From NCBI GenBank assembly GCA_021234155.1, contig JAJEKV010000141.1, positions 628,039-692,038 of the forward strand: a DNA stretch of 64,000 nucleotides, given 5' to 3'. Positions 43,454-55,189 of this stretch are shown one piece after another. The number at the start of each line of letters is the position of its first letter. The first letter of the stretch is position 1. The translations under genes were made by a program, and so were the position numbers. The stretch is from Isoetes taiwanensis (Eukaryota; Streptophyta; Lycopodiopsida; Isoetales; Isoetaceae). The notes beneath the pieces were generated by a model, which had not been told where the DNA came from, made no database searches, and was given only the letters and a program-made list of their open reading frames with translations.

Positions 43454-44801
43454 CATAGTTACCGGGTAACACCATTCCGAACACGTTCCCGTTCCAGAAC
43501 GTGTTCCTTAGGGTTCTACATTCTGGGAAGGCCAAGTTTTGGTTCCAGACCACTTGTTACCAAGAACGTCATTCCAAACGCCGTTCCCATCTTCGGGAAC
43601 AACATTCCCGATAAGTTCTCCAAAAAAAATCGAAATAATCAATTGTTTATTGTTCATTTTTTCCCCTTCTTTATTGATGGGGCCGACAATGGCTCTCTGC
43701 TCAGTGTTTCTGATAAACACACATATAAAGTGCTTTCCAGTGGGCTACACAAATGTTCCTTAACTGTTTTTCTCTTGTTTGTTTTGTAATTTAAGTTCCT
43801 CCTCTGATGTATCTCGCAATTTGCCATCTCATTTGTAACTATCCATTTCACATTTTGATGATGGGAATTTCGGTTTGTTTCTCCAACTCAGTCAGAGCGA
43901 CCTCCATTGGAGGAAGCCATGTGTTCTTGAAGAACGACTTGTGGGAGGTTCTGGGCAGCAAAGGTAAGTTGAAGAGCATTAAATGAGTCGAGGAAACTTG
44001 CAACAAAACTAGAATTCTCATAAACAACTATGCCCGTTCAGACTGAGAAATAGAGAGCCACGAAGTTTTAAATTGTATGTGACAACCCAATTTCGGCTCT
44101 GCAACATTTTATTAGGTAAACATATATAAAAACCATCTTTTCAGTCTAAGATAGTGCTACCCTAAGGTCTTGCTCACTTGCTTATCAGACTCATAAGGAC
44201 TTGTGACCTGCCTGTGACCTGCTCACCACCAACTTGCTCAGTGCTCAAAAACCTATTGTAATTGTAAGTATTATGAACAATATACTATTCGTTCTATTAC
44301 AAGATGTCATATTATTTATGCAGATTTGTAGTACTGTATTGTAACATAATTAAATAGCACTATTGATTTTGAGAAACATTAAGGGAAGGGAAATATTTGC
44401 AAAAGTCTTTTAGCTTGCCAAAGGCCTCAATGCTAAGCTTAACTACCTTGTCTTATTTACTTTATATTTCTATTGCGTTAGAATTATGGATGTAATACTA
44501 CGCTTTAAGTCTTGAATATAATGTTTTACATCTACGTAGTGCTTTAACATGTTTCCATCTACAAAGCAGTCTCCATGAATCCTTTTTCACAATGAACAAT
44601 TATGCATAGGGAACATATTTCCACCTACAAAGTAGTCTCCATGAATCCTTTTTCACAATGACAATTATGCATAGGGAACATGTTTCCACCTACAAAGTAG
44701 TCTCCATTGATCCTTTTTCACAATGATCAATTATGCCGTTCCCATTTTGATACGTTCTTGCTCCGAACTTCAGGTCCACATTTACATTCCACGTAATTAT
44801 A
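43454..44801. mobile_element. Non-autonomous hAT-like element, copy 1, 8 bp TSD GTTAAAAG
   Basis: Starts CATAGTTACCGGG and ends with the inverse, worn, CGTAATTATA. It is flanked by an exact 8 bp duplication GTTAAAAG (43446-43453 and 44802-44809), the length typical of hAT transposons. Subterminal DNA is full of GTTCC/GGAAC repeats in both directions. There is no transposase. The interior holds a spliced-exon-like block (CAG then AGAGCGACCTCCATTGGAGG) also present in copy 2, and an extra ~270 bp at about 44060-44330 absent from copy 2. Confidence 0.82.
44547..44737. repeat. ~65 bp tandem triplication inside hAT-like copy 1
   Basis: TTTCCA.CTACAAAG.AGTCTCCAT...TCCTTTTTCACAATGA..AATTATGC appears at about 44547, 44613 and 44677. 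The related element at 51475 has this phrase once (52333-52410), so the triplication arose after the copies separated. Confidence 0.85.
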
Positions 44802-45643
44802 GTTAAAAGTCTATCTATTTATCTACTCTTGAAAATACTCCTTTATTTCTTCTGATGTGAAGCAGCCTTAACAATATGTACTCTTTAGTCCATTCAACAT
44901 AAAATGTATTGGAAGTTTCTGTTTCCAATAGATTCACGTTTATATTTGTAAAGGCAAATCAAATTTCCCCTTAAACTAAAAATATTCAGCTAACTAAAAA
45001 TATTCAGCTATTCAAGAAACGTTAACTTTTAATAACGGTATTTACTCTAAGAAACATGCAAAAAGAGGACAGTCCTCCTGCATGCCAAAAGAGAACAGCT
45101 CTCCTGCTGTCACTCCAGTGGAACACAGCATTCTATCACTGATGACTGCAACGTGGCATCACAAGAATGCACCAGCCAAACCTATCTATTACATTGCAGG
45201 AGAACCATGTGTCCAAAAATTACGGCGCCAAGCAGCTTAACCTGCAGATAGTAAACCAGTCCTCACAACTAAAATTTCAACGTGCAAGAATAAGGCTACA
45301 AAAATTGAAACCTTGAAACACAAACATTGAGAAAAAGAGCAAAATAACCAAGATTGTGACCTCGAGACACAAAACATACATTCCAGTCTCAATATATGCT
45401 CTACCATACCTCTTCAAAGACAGGACAAGCTTTTTATTGATCCAGAGACAGACATCCCACCCAAAAATAGAGTTATGTTATTACAGATTGAATGTTCAGT
45501 ATGAACCGATTGAATTCGGTGGCACTTCAAAGTGCACTAAGAAAAGAATAAGTTGTCCATGACTCTTCCCAGCTATTCCGGTCCTTTGCCCCTGCTCTCC
45601 GCATGAGAATTGAGGCAAACGTTGACAAAATGGAACACAATCC
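44802..45643. other. 3' flank of cytochrome c gene
   Basis: AT-rich, with a CTAAAAATATTCAGCTA direct repeat at about 44977-45010. Probably includes the 3' UTR of the minus-strand cytochrome c gene close to 45643. No other gene is seen. Confidence 0.5.
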
Positions 45644-46822
45644 CTAAGCAGTAGAGGACTTCAAATATGCAATTAAATCAGCTCTTTCTTGTGGCTTTTT
45701 TAAACCTGGAAAGACCATCTTTGTCCCTGGTATATACTGCAAAAGAGAAGGTACATATAAGCTTTGCATTCCTGATACCTAAACCCAAACTGCATTTCAT
45801 TCTTCTTACCTTCTTTGGGTTAAGAAGATACTCGTACAAAGTATCTTCTCCCCAAACTACAGCCTTATTCTTATTTGCAGCAGAGTAAGAATAGCCTGGA
45901 GTAGTGCCAGACTGCCGACCAAGAAGTCCATGAAGGTTTGGACCTGTGACATCAACAATAGCACTTTTAAGAGAAAAAACAACCATTCAGAAAGAACATA
46001 GTGTCTAACACGTTGTCTAAGTCCCTTCCTTTATTCCAACATGTTGTCTAAGCTCTAAGCAACATGCTTGGAGCAACCCTACAAATAGACAAATACAGAC
46101 ACATTCAAAAGGAATTTTGCTTCCACGTACCAACCTGGTGTATTTCCTTTACCAAGAATGGAAAGACTGCCACCAGAGAACTCCAGAAGTTTTAATTTTA
46201 GGTAATAAGCTCTAAGAAACATCCTCATTATGTTTGAAAGGTGGTTCAAAGCAGTCAAATGCAAGAATCTGGAAGCCTTATGTTCAATTTTTCGGTGATA
46301 AGCTCTAAAAAACAGGTCTATTATCATTGTAGAGTCACAGCAGTCGGATATAAATAATCTGGAATGCTATGTCCTTAGGTAACCTAAGACATCTAAGTTT
46401 GACATGATAACAGCCATCACGTTATCTCTTTCTGTGATGCAAACAAAGACTGCTGAAGTAAAGAATCCTAATTGATTATACAATTGACTAGTTAGATTTT
46501 TCAATTGCCAACATCTGTAGAAAGATGGCGGTTTCTTTAGCATTCCAAAAAAGAACATGAGGTGCACCAACACAGAGACAACATATTTTAGGCGGATATA
46601 TAGAAAAATAGAAACTTTACCCGCCTATATGAGCAAAAACTTTAAATTAGCTAACCTAGAAGCCAAGAAGAAAACCAAATCATTGCCAGATCTGGGAGGA
46701 AAGCACATACCTTGCTTGTGACCTGCAGATTTCTCAACGGCATGACATTGTGCACACTTAGTCTTAAAAATCTTTTCGCCGGCCTTAACATCGCCAGCAG
46801 GAGCCTCTTCAAAGGTTGCCAT
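45644..46822 (-). CDS. CYTC: Cytochrome c (mitochondrial electron carrier), three exons
   Basis: Exons on the minus strand are 46822-46711, 45943-45810 and 45736-45644, joining in frame to 112 residues. Introns are GT-AG, 767 and 73 bp; the first splits the codon for the Gly of HKQG|PNL. The protein starts [19 protein letters not shown] (the short N-terminal extension typical of plant cytochrome c) and carries the heme attachment [25 protein letters not shown], the conserved [25 protein letters not shown] with the axial Met, and C-terminus [12 protein letters not shown]. All heme contacts I can check are present. It shuttles electrons from complex III to complex IV in the intermembrane space. 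It appears intact and functional. LINE and hAT-like elements sit on both sides, about 0.5-0.8 kb away. Confidence 0.96.
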
Positions 46823-47344
46823 TGCTGATTCGACGGGGGAAGGGAGGCGCCTTAAGAAGCAGGAGATCGAAGGACGGGCCGCCGGACCCGACCAAATGGA
46901 CTGACTGAACGGATGCTTGTGAGAGGATGCTTCTAGGCGGCTACTTCTGGCTTCGATCCGCTTAAAAGAAGAGAACAACAAAAGCACCACCGCCTTTTCC
47001 AATAAAAGGGAATAATAAAATTAGGGCTTGGTTTTCTTGCCCCCCAAGCATCATTTGTGCGCTAATCTCGGCCGTTTATACAATCGGCTTCATCACATGG
47101 ATGCATTTCTCCCATGTTGCCCATTAAGAACCACATGATTCACCCTATAACTATGGACTGGAATGTAAGATGTTTGATCCTATTCGTGTTTGCAAGCTAA
47201 GCTAACTCGAAGAACCTTCTTCATTCGTGAGTCGTCTGATGCCGTTGAGTCCTTATCTCGAGGTCATGCAATGTAATTGAGTAAAGCAAAGCGTGCAAGA
47301 GGACTATGATAGTCCCATGGCCCTTTCTGCAATATCAACTTGCA
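46823..47344 (-). promoter_or_regulatory. Cytochrome c promoter and 5' UTR region
   Basis: The interval between the cytochrome c start codon and the first LINE sequence. It includes a GC-rich leader (46830-46900). A CCTTTTATTGG phrase on the minus strand near 47010 could serve as a degenerate TATA/CCAAT region, and an AAGCCCTAA phrase resembling a telo-box lies close by. These are positional guesses. Confidence 0.35.
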
Positions 47345-48960
47345 CTATAAGAGGCAAATTTTCCGCGACTTTCTCCAATAGAGACACATCCCAACGAGAG
47401 AGCAGGAACTTTGCCTGAAATTCAGGCCAAGACAGTAGGTTGCTTCATACCATGCTTGAATACAGACAACACCTGCAAGAACCCATCGTCTCTGAGTAAG
47501 AGGATGAACTGATGCTACCAATGGAGGTGCTGAGGGTTTTGGAGGCACAAGGTGCCCACCACCATGGAGTCTCCAATAGGGTGTGGATGGAGGGGCATGG
47601 CAAAAAAAGATGTTTAACTGCCTCCCATGCTGTCAACAAGCCACGCAAAAATGGAGAAGCACTTGGAAAAGGCTGCAGAGTCCGAAATAATGCCCAAGAT
47701 AGGACTGGTTTGACAACCTTTTTGCCTAGAGGGATACAGTGACCAAGAGCTTATCTAAGAAGGCGTAACCCAGGAGAGTCATCTTCACCATTCAGGAGTC
47801 TCCAAATGAACTTTGAAATAAGGACTTTTCTCTGCAGTAAGAAGTCCATCATACCCAGACCACATGCCCATTTTGGAAGGATGCACTTTGACTTAGCCAC
47901 CTTAATCACAACACCTTCCTCAGGACTACCCATATAAAGTTCCGAACTATTACAATGAGCTCACGTACTTTGATCTGTGGGGCAAGCAGTAAGGATGCCA
48001 TGTAAACATGGATACTACTAAGGACCGACCTAGCCACTATAATGCGACCCGCAAGAGACAACTTTGCGGTGGACCACCAGATCAAGTGCTTCTCCAAACC
48101 CCAATGATCTCCTCCCATGCGTTCCTATAGTAACATGGATGCCAACTGGAATCCCCAACAACTTGATGGCATGTCCATGCACAAGTAATTTCCATGGATA
48201 ATCATGAACACACGCCAGAGTTGGAGTATCCAATGTCCATAAAGCTTTACACTTCTGCCACCCGACAAGGACACCGGATGCCAGTGAAAAAGTGGTCAAG
48301 AGTAATTTGGCAGCTGCAAGATTCTCAAAGATTAGCTTACTAGGAAGAGGAACGTGTCATCCGCATATTAATTGCGCACTTCAGTGTGCCATCCTCCATT
48401 GCAAGACCATGGAGAAGTCCCTCTGTGGTTGCAACGGTGAATAACTGCGACAAAGCCTCTGCGACAATTGTGAAAAGCAGTGGCGCCCCTGGCGAATACC
48501 ACGAATGAGTGAGAAGGCAACTGACGGCTCACCATAGAACATAATAGTCGCCCGAGCAGAGACATGCAGCTTCATAATATCTGATGTGAATTGTTTCCCA
48601 AATCCCAGTCTTAGCATGCATCACCGCATGAATTCCCAGCCAATACTGTCATAAGTCTTTGCAAGATCAAGCTTAAGGTATACAACTGGAAGGTTTTGTT
48701 TACGTGCCCAATAAATTCCCTCGCAAGCCGCAGCAACATTGTTCAGAATGCATCGTTTTAGAAGAAAACCTGATTGGGTTATTGAGATGGACTCTGCCAA
48801 GATGTCCTTCACCCGCTTCTAAAAAAGCCTTAGCGAAGATCTTATATACGATGACAATAAGGTGATGGGCGCCCGGTCACCAAATAGTCCGAGGATTCTT
48901 GGCCTTGGGAATGAGTGAGATGGTGCCTCAGATTTAGAACTTCATCCAAAGCAAAGAACC
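47345..48960 (-). pseudogene. L1-like LINE ORF2: reverse transcriptase to zinc region, decayed
   Basis: Minus-strand pieces in order: QSGFLLKRCILNNVAAACEG with VYLKLDLAKTYDSIGWEF (RT domain around 48800-48620); GEPSVAFSLIRGIRQG (48540-48480); a YADD with TFLFL at about 48370-48350; GVLVGWQKCKALWTLD, LLGIPVGIHVTIG and WWSTAKLSLAGRIIVARSVL..IHVYMASLLLAP (48260-47990); and a worn zinc-finger end with HLFF at about 47600. The plan equals the LINE at 17 kb and typical plant L1 elements. Multiple stops and shifts make it inactive. Confidence 0.82.
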
Positions 48961-49249
48961 GAAAAGTCACGTAAAGCATCATACACATCTGGCTCCAGCC
49001 ATTCCCAATACTTCTGGGAATGGCTGGAGTATTGGGAATAATTTGAAGCTGAGCTCACACCTTGTACCCTATAGTCATAGGACCTCGGGTTGAATGACGT
49101 TAAATTTAGAGTAGGCTTTAGGTGCTTGACAAGTTTAGAGGCTCTTAGGAGCCATAGCCGCAATCAAAGAGCAAAATGCAAGTATAAACCAATGCCATGT
49201 TATATTGAGTGCAAGTCTAATGCAAAAGTCCTCTAACTCTGACAAAAGC

Positions 49250-50372
49250 TTTGAATAGGTCTCCACCTAACTTATTGGCTCCTCTATTTCAACATTTCTT
49301 CTACCATGACGATGCAAATCCAATTCAAGGCGTTAAGAAAAATCCCAAAGCGATATTGAAGACCCCAACATTGTTGGAAATGATGGAGGAACAAGTTGAG
49401 ATTGTTCCTGAAAGCCTTCTTAATAAGGCATTTAAGGAGACAAGAAGGTCAAAGTTCCTTTAGTATTTGGTCAAGTAGAAACACTTGCCCATAGAAGACG
49501 CAAATTTTATACTAAAACAAGATTTGAAAAGATAGTACCCACAGGTTATGGAGCAATTCGACGGTCAGGTCGCCTCTGATTTAGTTGATGCCAGCTCGTC
49601 AGGTGAGTGGTAGCTTTAGCATGTATGTTAGTGCTTAAGTGAAGAGAGCGTATGAATCCTAGGGTGGCTAAGATGCATAAAAGTAAGCATTGGATCATGG
49701 ACAATCAATGGGATCATCCTAGATGTTCCCTACGCTTAAACCTTCAGGGTCATGATGCACTGCACGTGCGCATGACTGGGGGTCATGAGGTTAAGCAGGT
49801 AATCCTGGGTGATGATGGGATCATCTTAAACGTTCCTTAGCCATGATGCACTGCATGTGCGCACGGTCGGAGGTCATGTAGGAAGTATACATCTAATCAT
49901 GGGCAATGATGGAACTATCCTAGATATTGCTTATACTTAAATCTGAATGGGCCATGATTCAGTGCAGGTATGTAGTGGTAACCTTGGGCTAGTATTTCGG
50001 CTCAAGGAAGGTAATTGGGGAGGTGGTCCCCTTAAAACCACAACTTATTAACTAGATTAATGTGATGTGCTACGTATTGCAGGTCAGTGAAGGAGGAGCA
50101 TGGAGGAAGGAGCACATCATGGGAAGAATAGGAGTTATAGATTTTATGCTTAATTGTAAACTCCTAAACATGCCGTTATGACACTATGTTGCCTAATTTT
50201 ATAATGATTAATGAGCAAGGCTTTACAACTATCATTATAATTAAATAGTGGAAGTTGGTTACTTCAATAGAGTTCTAAATGCTATATTCCTTGTTATTGT
50301 ATCTTTCAAGGTTGATGCAAGTTTGTCACCTTACCGTAATGCTGAGGACAACATTATGCTAAGGGGGGAGAT
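49250..50372 (+). pseudogene. Ty3/gypsy chromodomain end and 3' untranslated part
   Basis: At 49375-49610 the plus frames read EEQVEIVPESLLNKAFKETR, YLVK.KHLPIEDA and YPQVMEQFDGQVA. The E..PE.IL......R.....EYLVKWK.LP.EDATWE pattern is the chromodomain-like tail of chromovirus Pol. Stops occur where conserved Trp codons should be (TAG for TGG in YLVKWK). At about 49690-49970 a ~110 bp phrase (GGTCATGATGCACTGCACGT) is tandemly repeated two to three times. The segment ends in polypurine tract AAGGGGGGAGA followed by an LTR. Confidence 0.75.
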
Positions 50373-52600
50373 TGTAATGTTCCCCTAAAATATACGGTAT
50401 AAATACATATATTTTAGGCTGCGCCACTATACAAGCCTATCTTAGTAGCTTTGTATACCTTAATGTGGAGAAGGGAATATGGCTAAGTCATTATACATAA
50501 CTTAGCCAATTTTAGTATGGAACCATTTTGCACATAACTCCATCCTATTGGCAAACTCACCACATGGACACATCCTATTGGAGCCACATGGTGTGATATG
50601 GAAACTCTAACCTACTAATTACCAAACCCTAACTCGAGGCCATTTTTCGGCTCCAATAGTCCTGGAACCATGTTCGCACTCAAAACTCCGTTTCAAGAAT
50701 CGTCACCGCAAAGATAGCATAGCACGGTAGCCCCAGGAGCGTGTATGCACTAGAAGGAGTGGGAGCTATCCCGGACACTCACAGAATGATGGAGATGCCA
50801 GGAGCAGGTGGAAGTTTCTTTGGAGCAAGTATTTAGAGTAGTTTCCTTAGTAGATCATCTGGAAATTAGAATTCCAGATGAGTTAGAATTTAGTATCTCT
50901 AGTAGAGCCATTTTAGAACCCTCGGTTTGGATCTCGAACCCTAATGAATGAACTCTAACAATAAGTTAAATGCATGTGATTAGGATTAGATGTTATTCTT
51001 ATTATGTGGATATACGATGTTGGTTGATCATGTTTGCGCCTCCTGGAAAGGGGATAGAGACCTAGTAGCTTTATGTAGACAATGCTTCTAGTTTAGACCC
51101 TTTAGTTCCTATTATATGCAGCTCGCATAGAGCCCACCATACCGAAAGCAATCGTGATAATGAAGTCGGGCAAGATTGAGGGAGTCTCCGCTGAGCACCT
51201 GGATATCGGGACTTGAAGCGAAGCCAGGCTTATAGCCGGTCACTTTGAGAGGGTCGAGTATGAGTCCGACACTTCCTGGGTCGAGGGTGTCACCCTGACC
51301 CTCAGAGTTACAGGTTTTTGCTTGCCTCTTATTTGGGGAGTTCAATTGGGTAAGGACGTGTATCGTCACGATCTTCTAGCTGCCGATCGAGCCATTGCCT
51401 TCCGGGAAGGGGGAGATGCAACCCTTCCTACCTCATCAGACTTGAGAGATGCAACCTAGAGTAGCATCATTGGGCATAGTTACCGGGAACGCCGTTCCGA
51501 ACGCGTTCCCATTCCGGAACGCGTTCCCTAGGGTTCTACGTTCCAGGAACGCCAAGTTCCAGTTTTGGATGGTTTGTTACCGGGCCGTTCCGACCGCCGT
51601 TCCCATCTTTGGGAACGGCATTCCTGGTAAGTTCCCAAAAAAAAGTAAGAAAATCAATGGTTTATAGTTCATTTTTTCTCCTCCTTGGCTTTTTTTTTTT
51701 TTGGTAGGAAGGAATGGTGCAACTGGCAATGGCTCTTTGCTCAGTGTTTTTCATAAACATACATATAAAGTGCTCTGTAGCAGATTACACAAATGTTTCA
51801 TGACTATCTCTCTCTTGTTTGTTGTTTAATCTACGTTCCTCCTCTGCTATATCTCTCGAATTGCGATCTCATTTATAATCTATCCATTTTGCATTTTGAT
51901 GATGGGAATTTTGATTTGTTTTTCCAGCTCAGTAAGAGGGACTTGCATTGGAGAAAGCCATGTGTTCTTGAAGAACGACTTGTGGGAGACTTTAGGCGAG
52001 AAAAGAGGAGTAAGTTTAAGAGCATTAAAGGGCGTTAAAGAGTTGAGGAAACTTGCTGCAGAACTGTAGAATTTATTTTTTGATGGAGATTTGTAGTGCT
52101 GCATTGTAACAGATTAAATGGCACTATTGATTTTGAGAAACGTTATCCGTAAGGGAAGGGAAATATTGCAACAGGCATTTTTTTTAGTTTGTCAAAGGCC
52201 TCAATGGCTAAGTTTAACTTCCTTATTTTAGACTTCTATCCTATTGTGTTAGAATTATAGATGTAATGTTATGTTTTAAGTCTTGAATATAATGTTATAT
52301 AAAAAATTAAGCATCTACAGAGTGGTTTAATATGTTTCCATCTACAAAGCGGGCTCTACGAATCATTTTTAAATTCTAAGTGTTCCACAATGATCATTAT
52401 GCAAAGGGAATGCCAAAACTGTTTTTAGATTTAAAATTCGAATGTTGGCCGTTCCCTTTCCGATTTGTTCCCGTCCCCGTTCCAAATTTTAGGTCCACGT
52501 TTCCGTTCCCGTCCCGTTCCGGGTAACTATGTCATTAGGTGGTACCAAGAGGCTATGTCTCCTGCAAGTTTAAGAGCATCAACTCAATTTAGAAAAATCA
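50373..52600 (+). repeat. 3' LTR of the gypsy element, split by hAT-like copy 2
   Basis: Starts TGTAATGTTCCCC right after the polypurine tract at 50361-50371. It shares the CCTACCTCATCAGACTTGAG and AGATGCAACC..GAGTAG phrases with the LTRs at 36103 and 39380. At 51475 it is interrupted by the hAT-like element; alignment with the 39380 LTR resumes for about 40 bases after 52540 (TCATTAGGTGG...) and then is lost. The true 3' edge and TSD are not visible. Confidence 0.65.
51475..52531. mobile_element. Non-autonomous hAT-like element, copy 2, 8 bp TSD
   Basis: Starts CATAGTTACCGGGAACG and ends CGTTCCGGGTAACTATG: perfect inverted ends over 10 bases and good GTTCC/GGAAC pairing beyond. Flanks TCATTGGG (51467-51474) and TCATTAGG (52532-52539) match at 7 of 8 positions. 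Length is 1057 bp; no transposase. It is the cleaner copy of the family seen at 43454. Confidence 0.85.
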
Positions 52601-52635
52601 ACTATTCTACCTGAGACAATACTCTGCAAGCTAAC

Positions 52636-53035
52636 GACTGTAGTAAGAATAGAATAGATGTTTTAACGTCCACGGAGACCAATAGGTCATGGGACCCATA
52701 CAATGGGCTAGTACAATCATTACTACTAGGATTAAAAAACCCCTGCCTCGAAAGGTTTTCAAGGGAAAAACCTTTGCAGTAATGATGATACTAGACAAGC
52801 GGAGATAATGACTACTGAGGGCTCAGTAATTGCAGACGTTTATCAAGAACCTCAAGTATGTATAATGCCAAGTCATGCACAGATGGTGCGCTGAGAAGTT
52901 GTGGAAGCGTGGAATGGAATGCTAAGGTCAAAAAATGGTTCCGGACTATCTTAAAAGCAGGGCAACTCAGAAGAGTATGGCTTTCATCTTCAATAATCTG
53001 TAACTGGCAACAGGCACATCTCTCCTACCATGAGA
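52636..53035 (-). mobile_element. 5'-truncated LINE: C-terminal zinc motif and 3' UTR
   Basis: Minus strand from 53035 reads CACCQLQIIEDESHTLLSCP and AFKIVRNHF, the same closing motif as at 3.59 kb but better preserved. The 3' UTR follows, with GGTTTTT.AATCC, GTCCCATGACCTATTGGTCT and CCGTGGACGTTAAAAC, and ends in TATTCTATTC at about 52640-52650. It abuts the hAT transposase remains and probably inserted into them. Confidence 0.78.
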
Positions 53036-54935
53036 CGGGTTTACATTTTGCAGCATGTGATTTTGATAGTTCAATGGTAAATTGGCCAACACCATTTCTA
53101 TACATGTCCAATTGATCTTGCAAGATTTCACACTCCTCTACAGAATATACCTTTTGAATATAAGCAAGCCATCCATCCGTCATCTCCTCATTCATAACTA
53201 TCGGTTGGTCTCTTGAAAGGATGCAAAATATGTGCAACAATATGAATTGACTTCTTGAACCAAGACCAACGATCATGATCATCAAAACACTGCAAAACCT
53301 CTTTATATCTGTACAAATCAAAGTAATATATGCAAATCAATGTTAAAAATATGCATGATAGCATAACACTAAATGTAAAAATAAGAAAATCAGAAATTTG
53401 AGTGACATAAAACATAAAAATCAGAAAAATCAGAGTTAAATAAGTCTGAAAATGAAAAACATGCAATAGCATAGCAAGATACATATAAAGCGATATACTT
53501 ACTTGTCCTTATTCGATGTATCTTCCGTAACTCCTCACTCTAATACAACTCTAGCTCTCCTCATGAACTCGTAAAGTAAGCCCATATTGGATTCTTCATG
53601 ATCCACTAGTCGCAAAACATAAAAAAGCGGACACATAATAAAAATTACAAGCATAATTGAAGGCAAAGTAGAACGATCTTGCACAATGGACTTCATCCTC
53701 ACAGCATCTAGCTTTTTTGAGTCACTTCAATCCTCCCAATAATTACTAATCGCAGTTTGTTCTAGGGCTCTCCAAACTCTTGCAAGCCTATCAAGGACAA
53801 TAAGAATGTAGCCAAACCGAATGGCGGTTGGCCTGAGGAGAACAAGAAAGGAATAGTTGCTGAAAATTTTCTCGTGCATTTTGTTTCTTTTTGTGAACGG
53901 TTTAACCACACAATTTGCTCTCTTGTGCACTCGATGAACCCAAAGCCAACTTTTCAATATCCTCCAGCTATAAATCTAGACAATGCGATGTACATGGAAT
54001 CCATATAAGCGTTGGGAATTCAACCTCTAAAGTGTGAACCGTGTTAATCCAATTAGATGCATTGTCTGTGACAATTTGTATATTTTCTGGACCTGCATCC
54101 TTTATTGCAGCTGAAAGCATTTCAGCCAACCATGGGACACTAGCCAACCATGGGATACTGACACTTACCACTACAATCAATAGATTTAAGATACATAGTG
54201 CCATAACAACATGAGACCAAAATATTCACAAGTGCATGCTTGCTTATGTCCACCCATCCATCTGAAAGTATTAAAACTCCATATTTCGGCCAAAGGGCTT
54301 TCACATTTTCCACTTTGGGTTGCCACATACAAATGCTCATTCTTTAGATATTCACCTCTTAATTCAATGCAGGTAATACCACTATACTTCTGAGAAAGCT
54401 AATAACACGTTTCTCCAGCTTGACTTCTTCAAAAAATTAAAGGAGAGGTTGCTTTTCACAATGCATCTAATCAATATAATATTTGCATATTTTTTCTTGA
54501 TCATCATAGCAGCACTTGATCCTCTTTTTATAGTACTTTGAGTGAGATTTATCCTTCTCGAACCTTCTGATTCTTGAATATCAACAGGAGTCTGATCAAT
54601 TGTGTATCTAAGAGATAAGGTACCTATGATAGTTGCTGATGCTTGTGGTTAAAACATTGTATCAACCATAGAGCCCGCCATGCCTTCATCAAGCTCAATC
54701 TGCTGCTCCATGGATTCCACTTCTCTAATATGCTTCTGCTTCTTACTGATTAATTCACTTGCTTTTACTGTTGCAACAACCTCTTGATGTGTTGCACACT
54801 CTTTTCTATATCTTCACCTGCTATCCCAGCATAGCAATCCCAATGATAAGAGCCAGGTGACTTCCCATTTATTCTATTCATACAATATTTATCCCACATA
54901 GGTGATACCTTGCGTCGCATGGTTGCTTAATTGAG
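53036..54935 (-). pseudogene. hAT-type transposase (BED finger and DUF659 region), decayed
   Basis: Minus strand order: 54935-54780 reads RRKVSPMWDKYCMNRINGKS and HWDCYAGIAGEDIEKSVQHI, a worn BED-type N-terminus. At 54340-54140 WPKYGVLILSDGWVDISKHA and then TMYLKSID; at 54110-53970 AAIKDAGPENIQIVTDNASN and FPTLIWIPCTSHCLDL, which is the DUF659 signature of plant hAT proteins with catalytic-region Asp. At 53730-53957 WLWVHRVHKRANCVVKPFTK and LRPTAIRFGYILIVLDRL. At 53321-53040 LHIFCILSRDQPIVMNEEMT and EECEILQDQLDMYRNGVGQF. Stops in several places mean it is inactive. hAT enzymes move elements with 8 bp TSDs, but there is no evidence this one matches the elements at 43.4 and 51.5 kb. Confidence 0.85.
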
Positions 54936-55158
54936 ACTACCAAGTTCTGGCAGGAAATGAAAAATATAAAAGTTAATTTATGTTAAAAAAATAAGCATGC
55001 ATAAGAACTAGAATCATCCTAATTCATCTACAATACATTTAAAATCATCAAATAATCATAGTTGCAGGCTCATATGGGCTGTCCGATTTCTAACAGCAGA
55101 TAAAAGCAAGTAACAATACATGGAAAAAGAATATGGGACTTACCAGAATACAAATTCA

Positions 55159-55186
55159 TAGAATAGAATAGAATAGAATAGAATAT
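55159..55186. repeat. (AGAAT)5 microsatellite
   Basis: ATAGAATAGAATAGAATAGA and onward. In reverse it is the TATTC tail of the LINE family, so it may mark another near-empty LINE insertion, but no 3' UTR bases are attached. Confidence 0.6.
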
Positions 55187-55189
55187 GTA

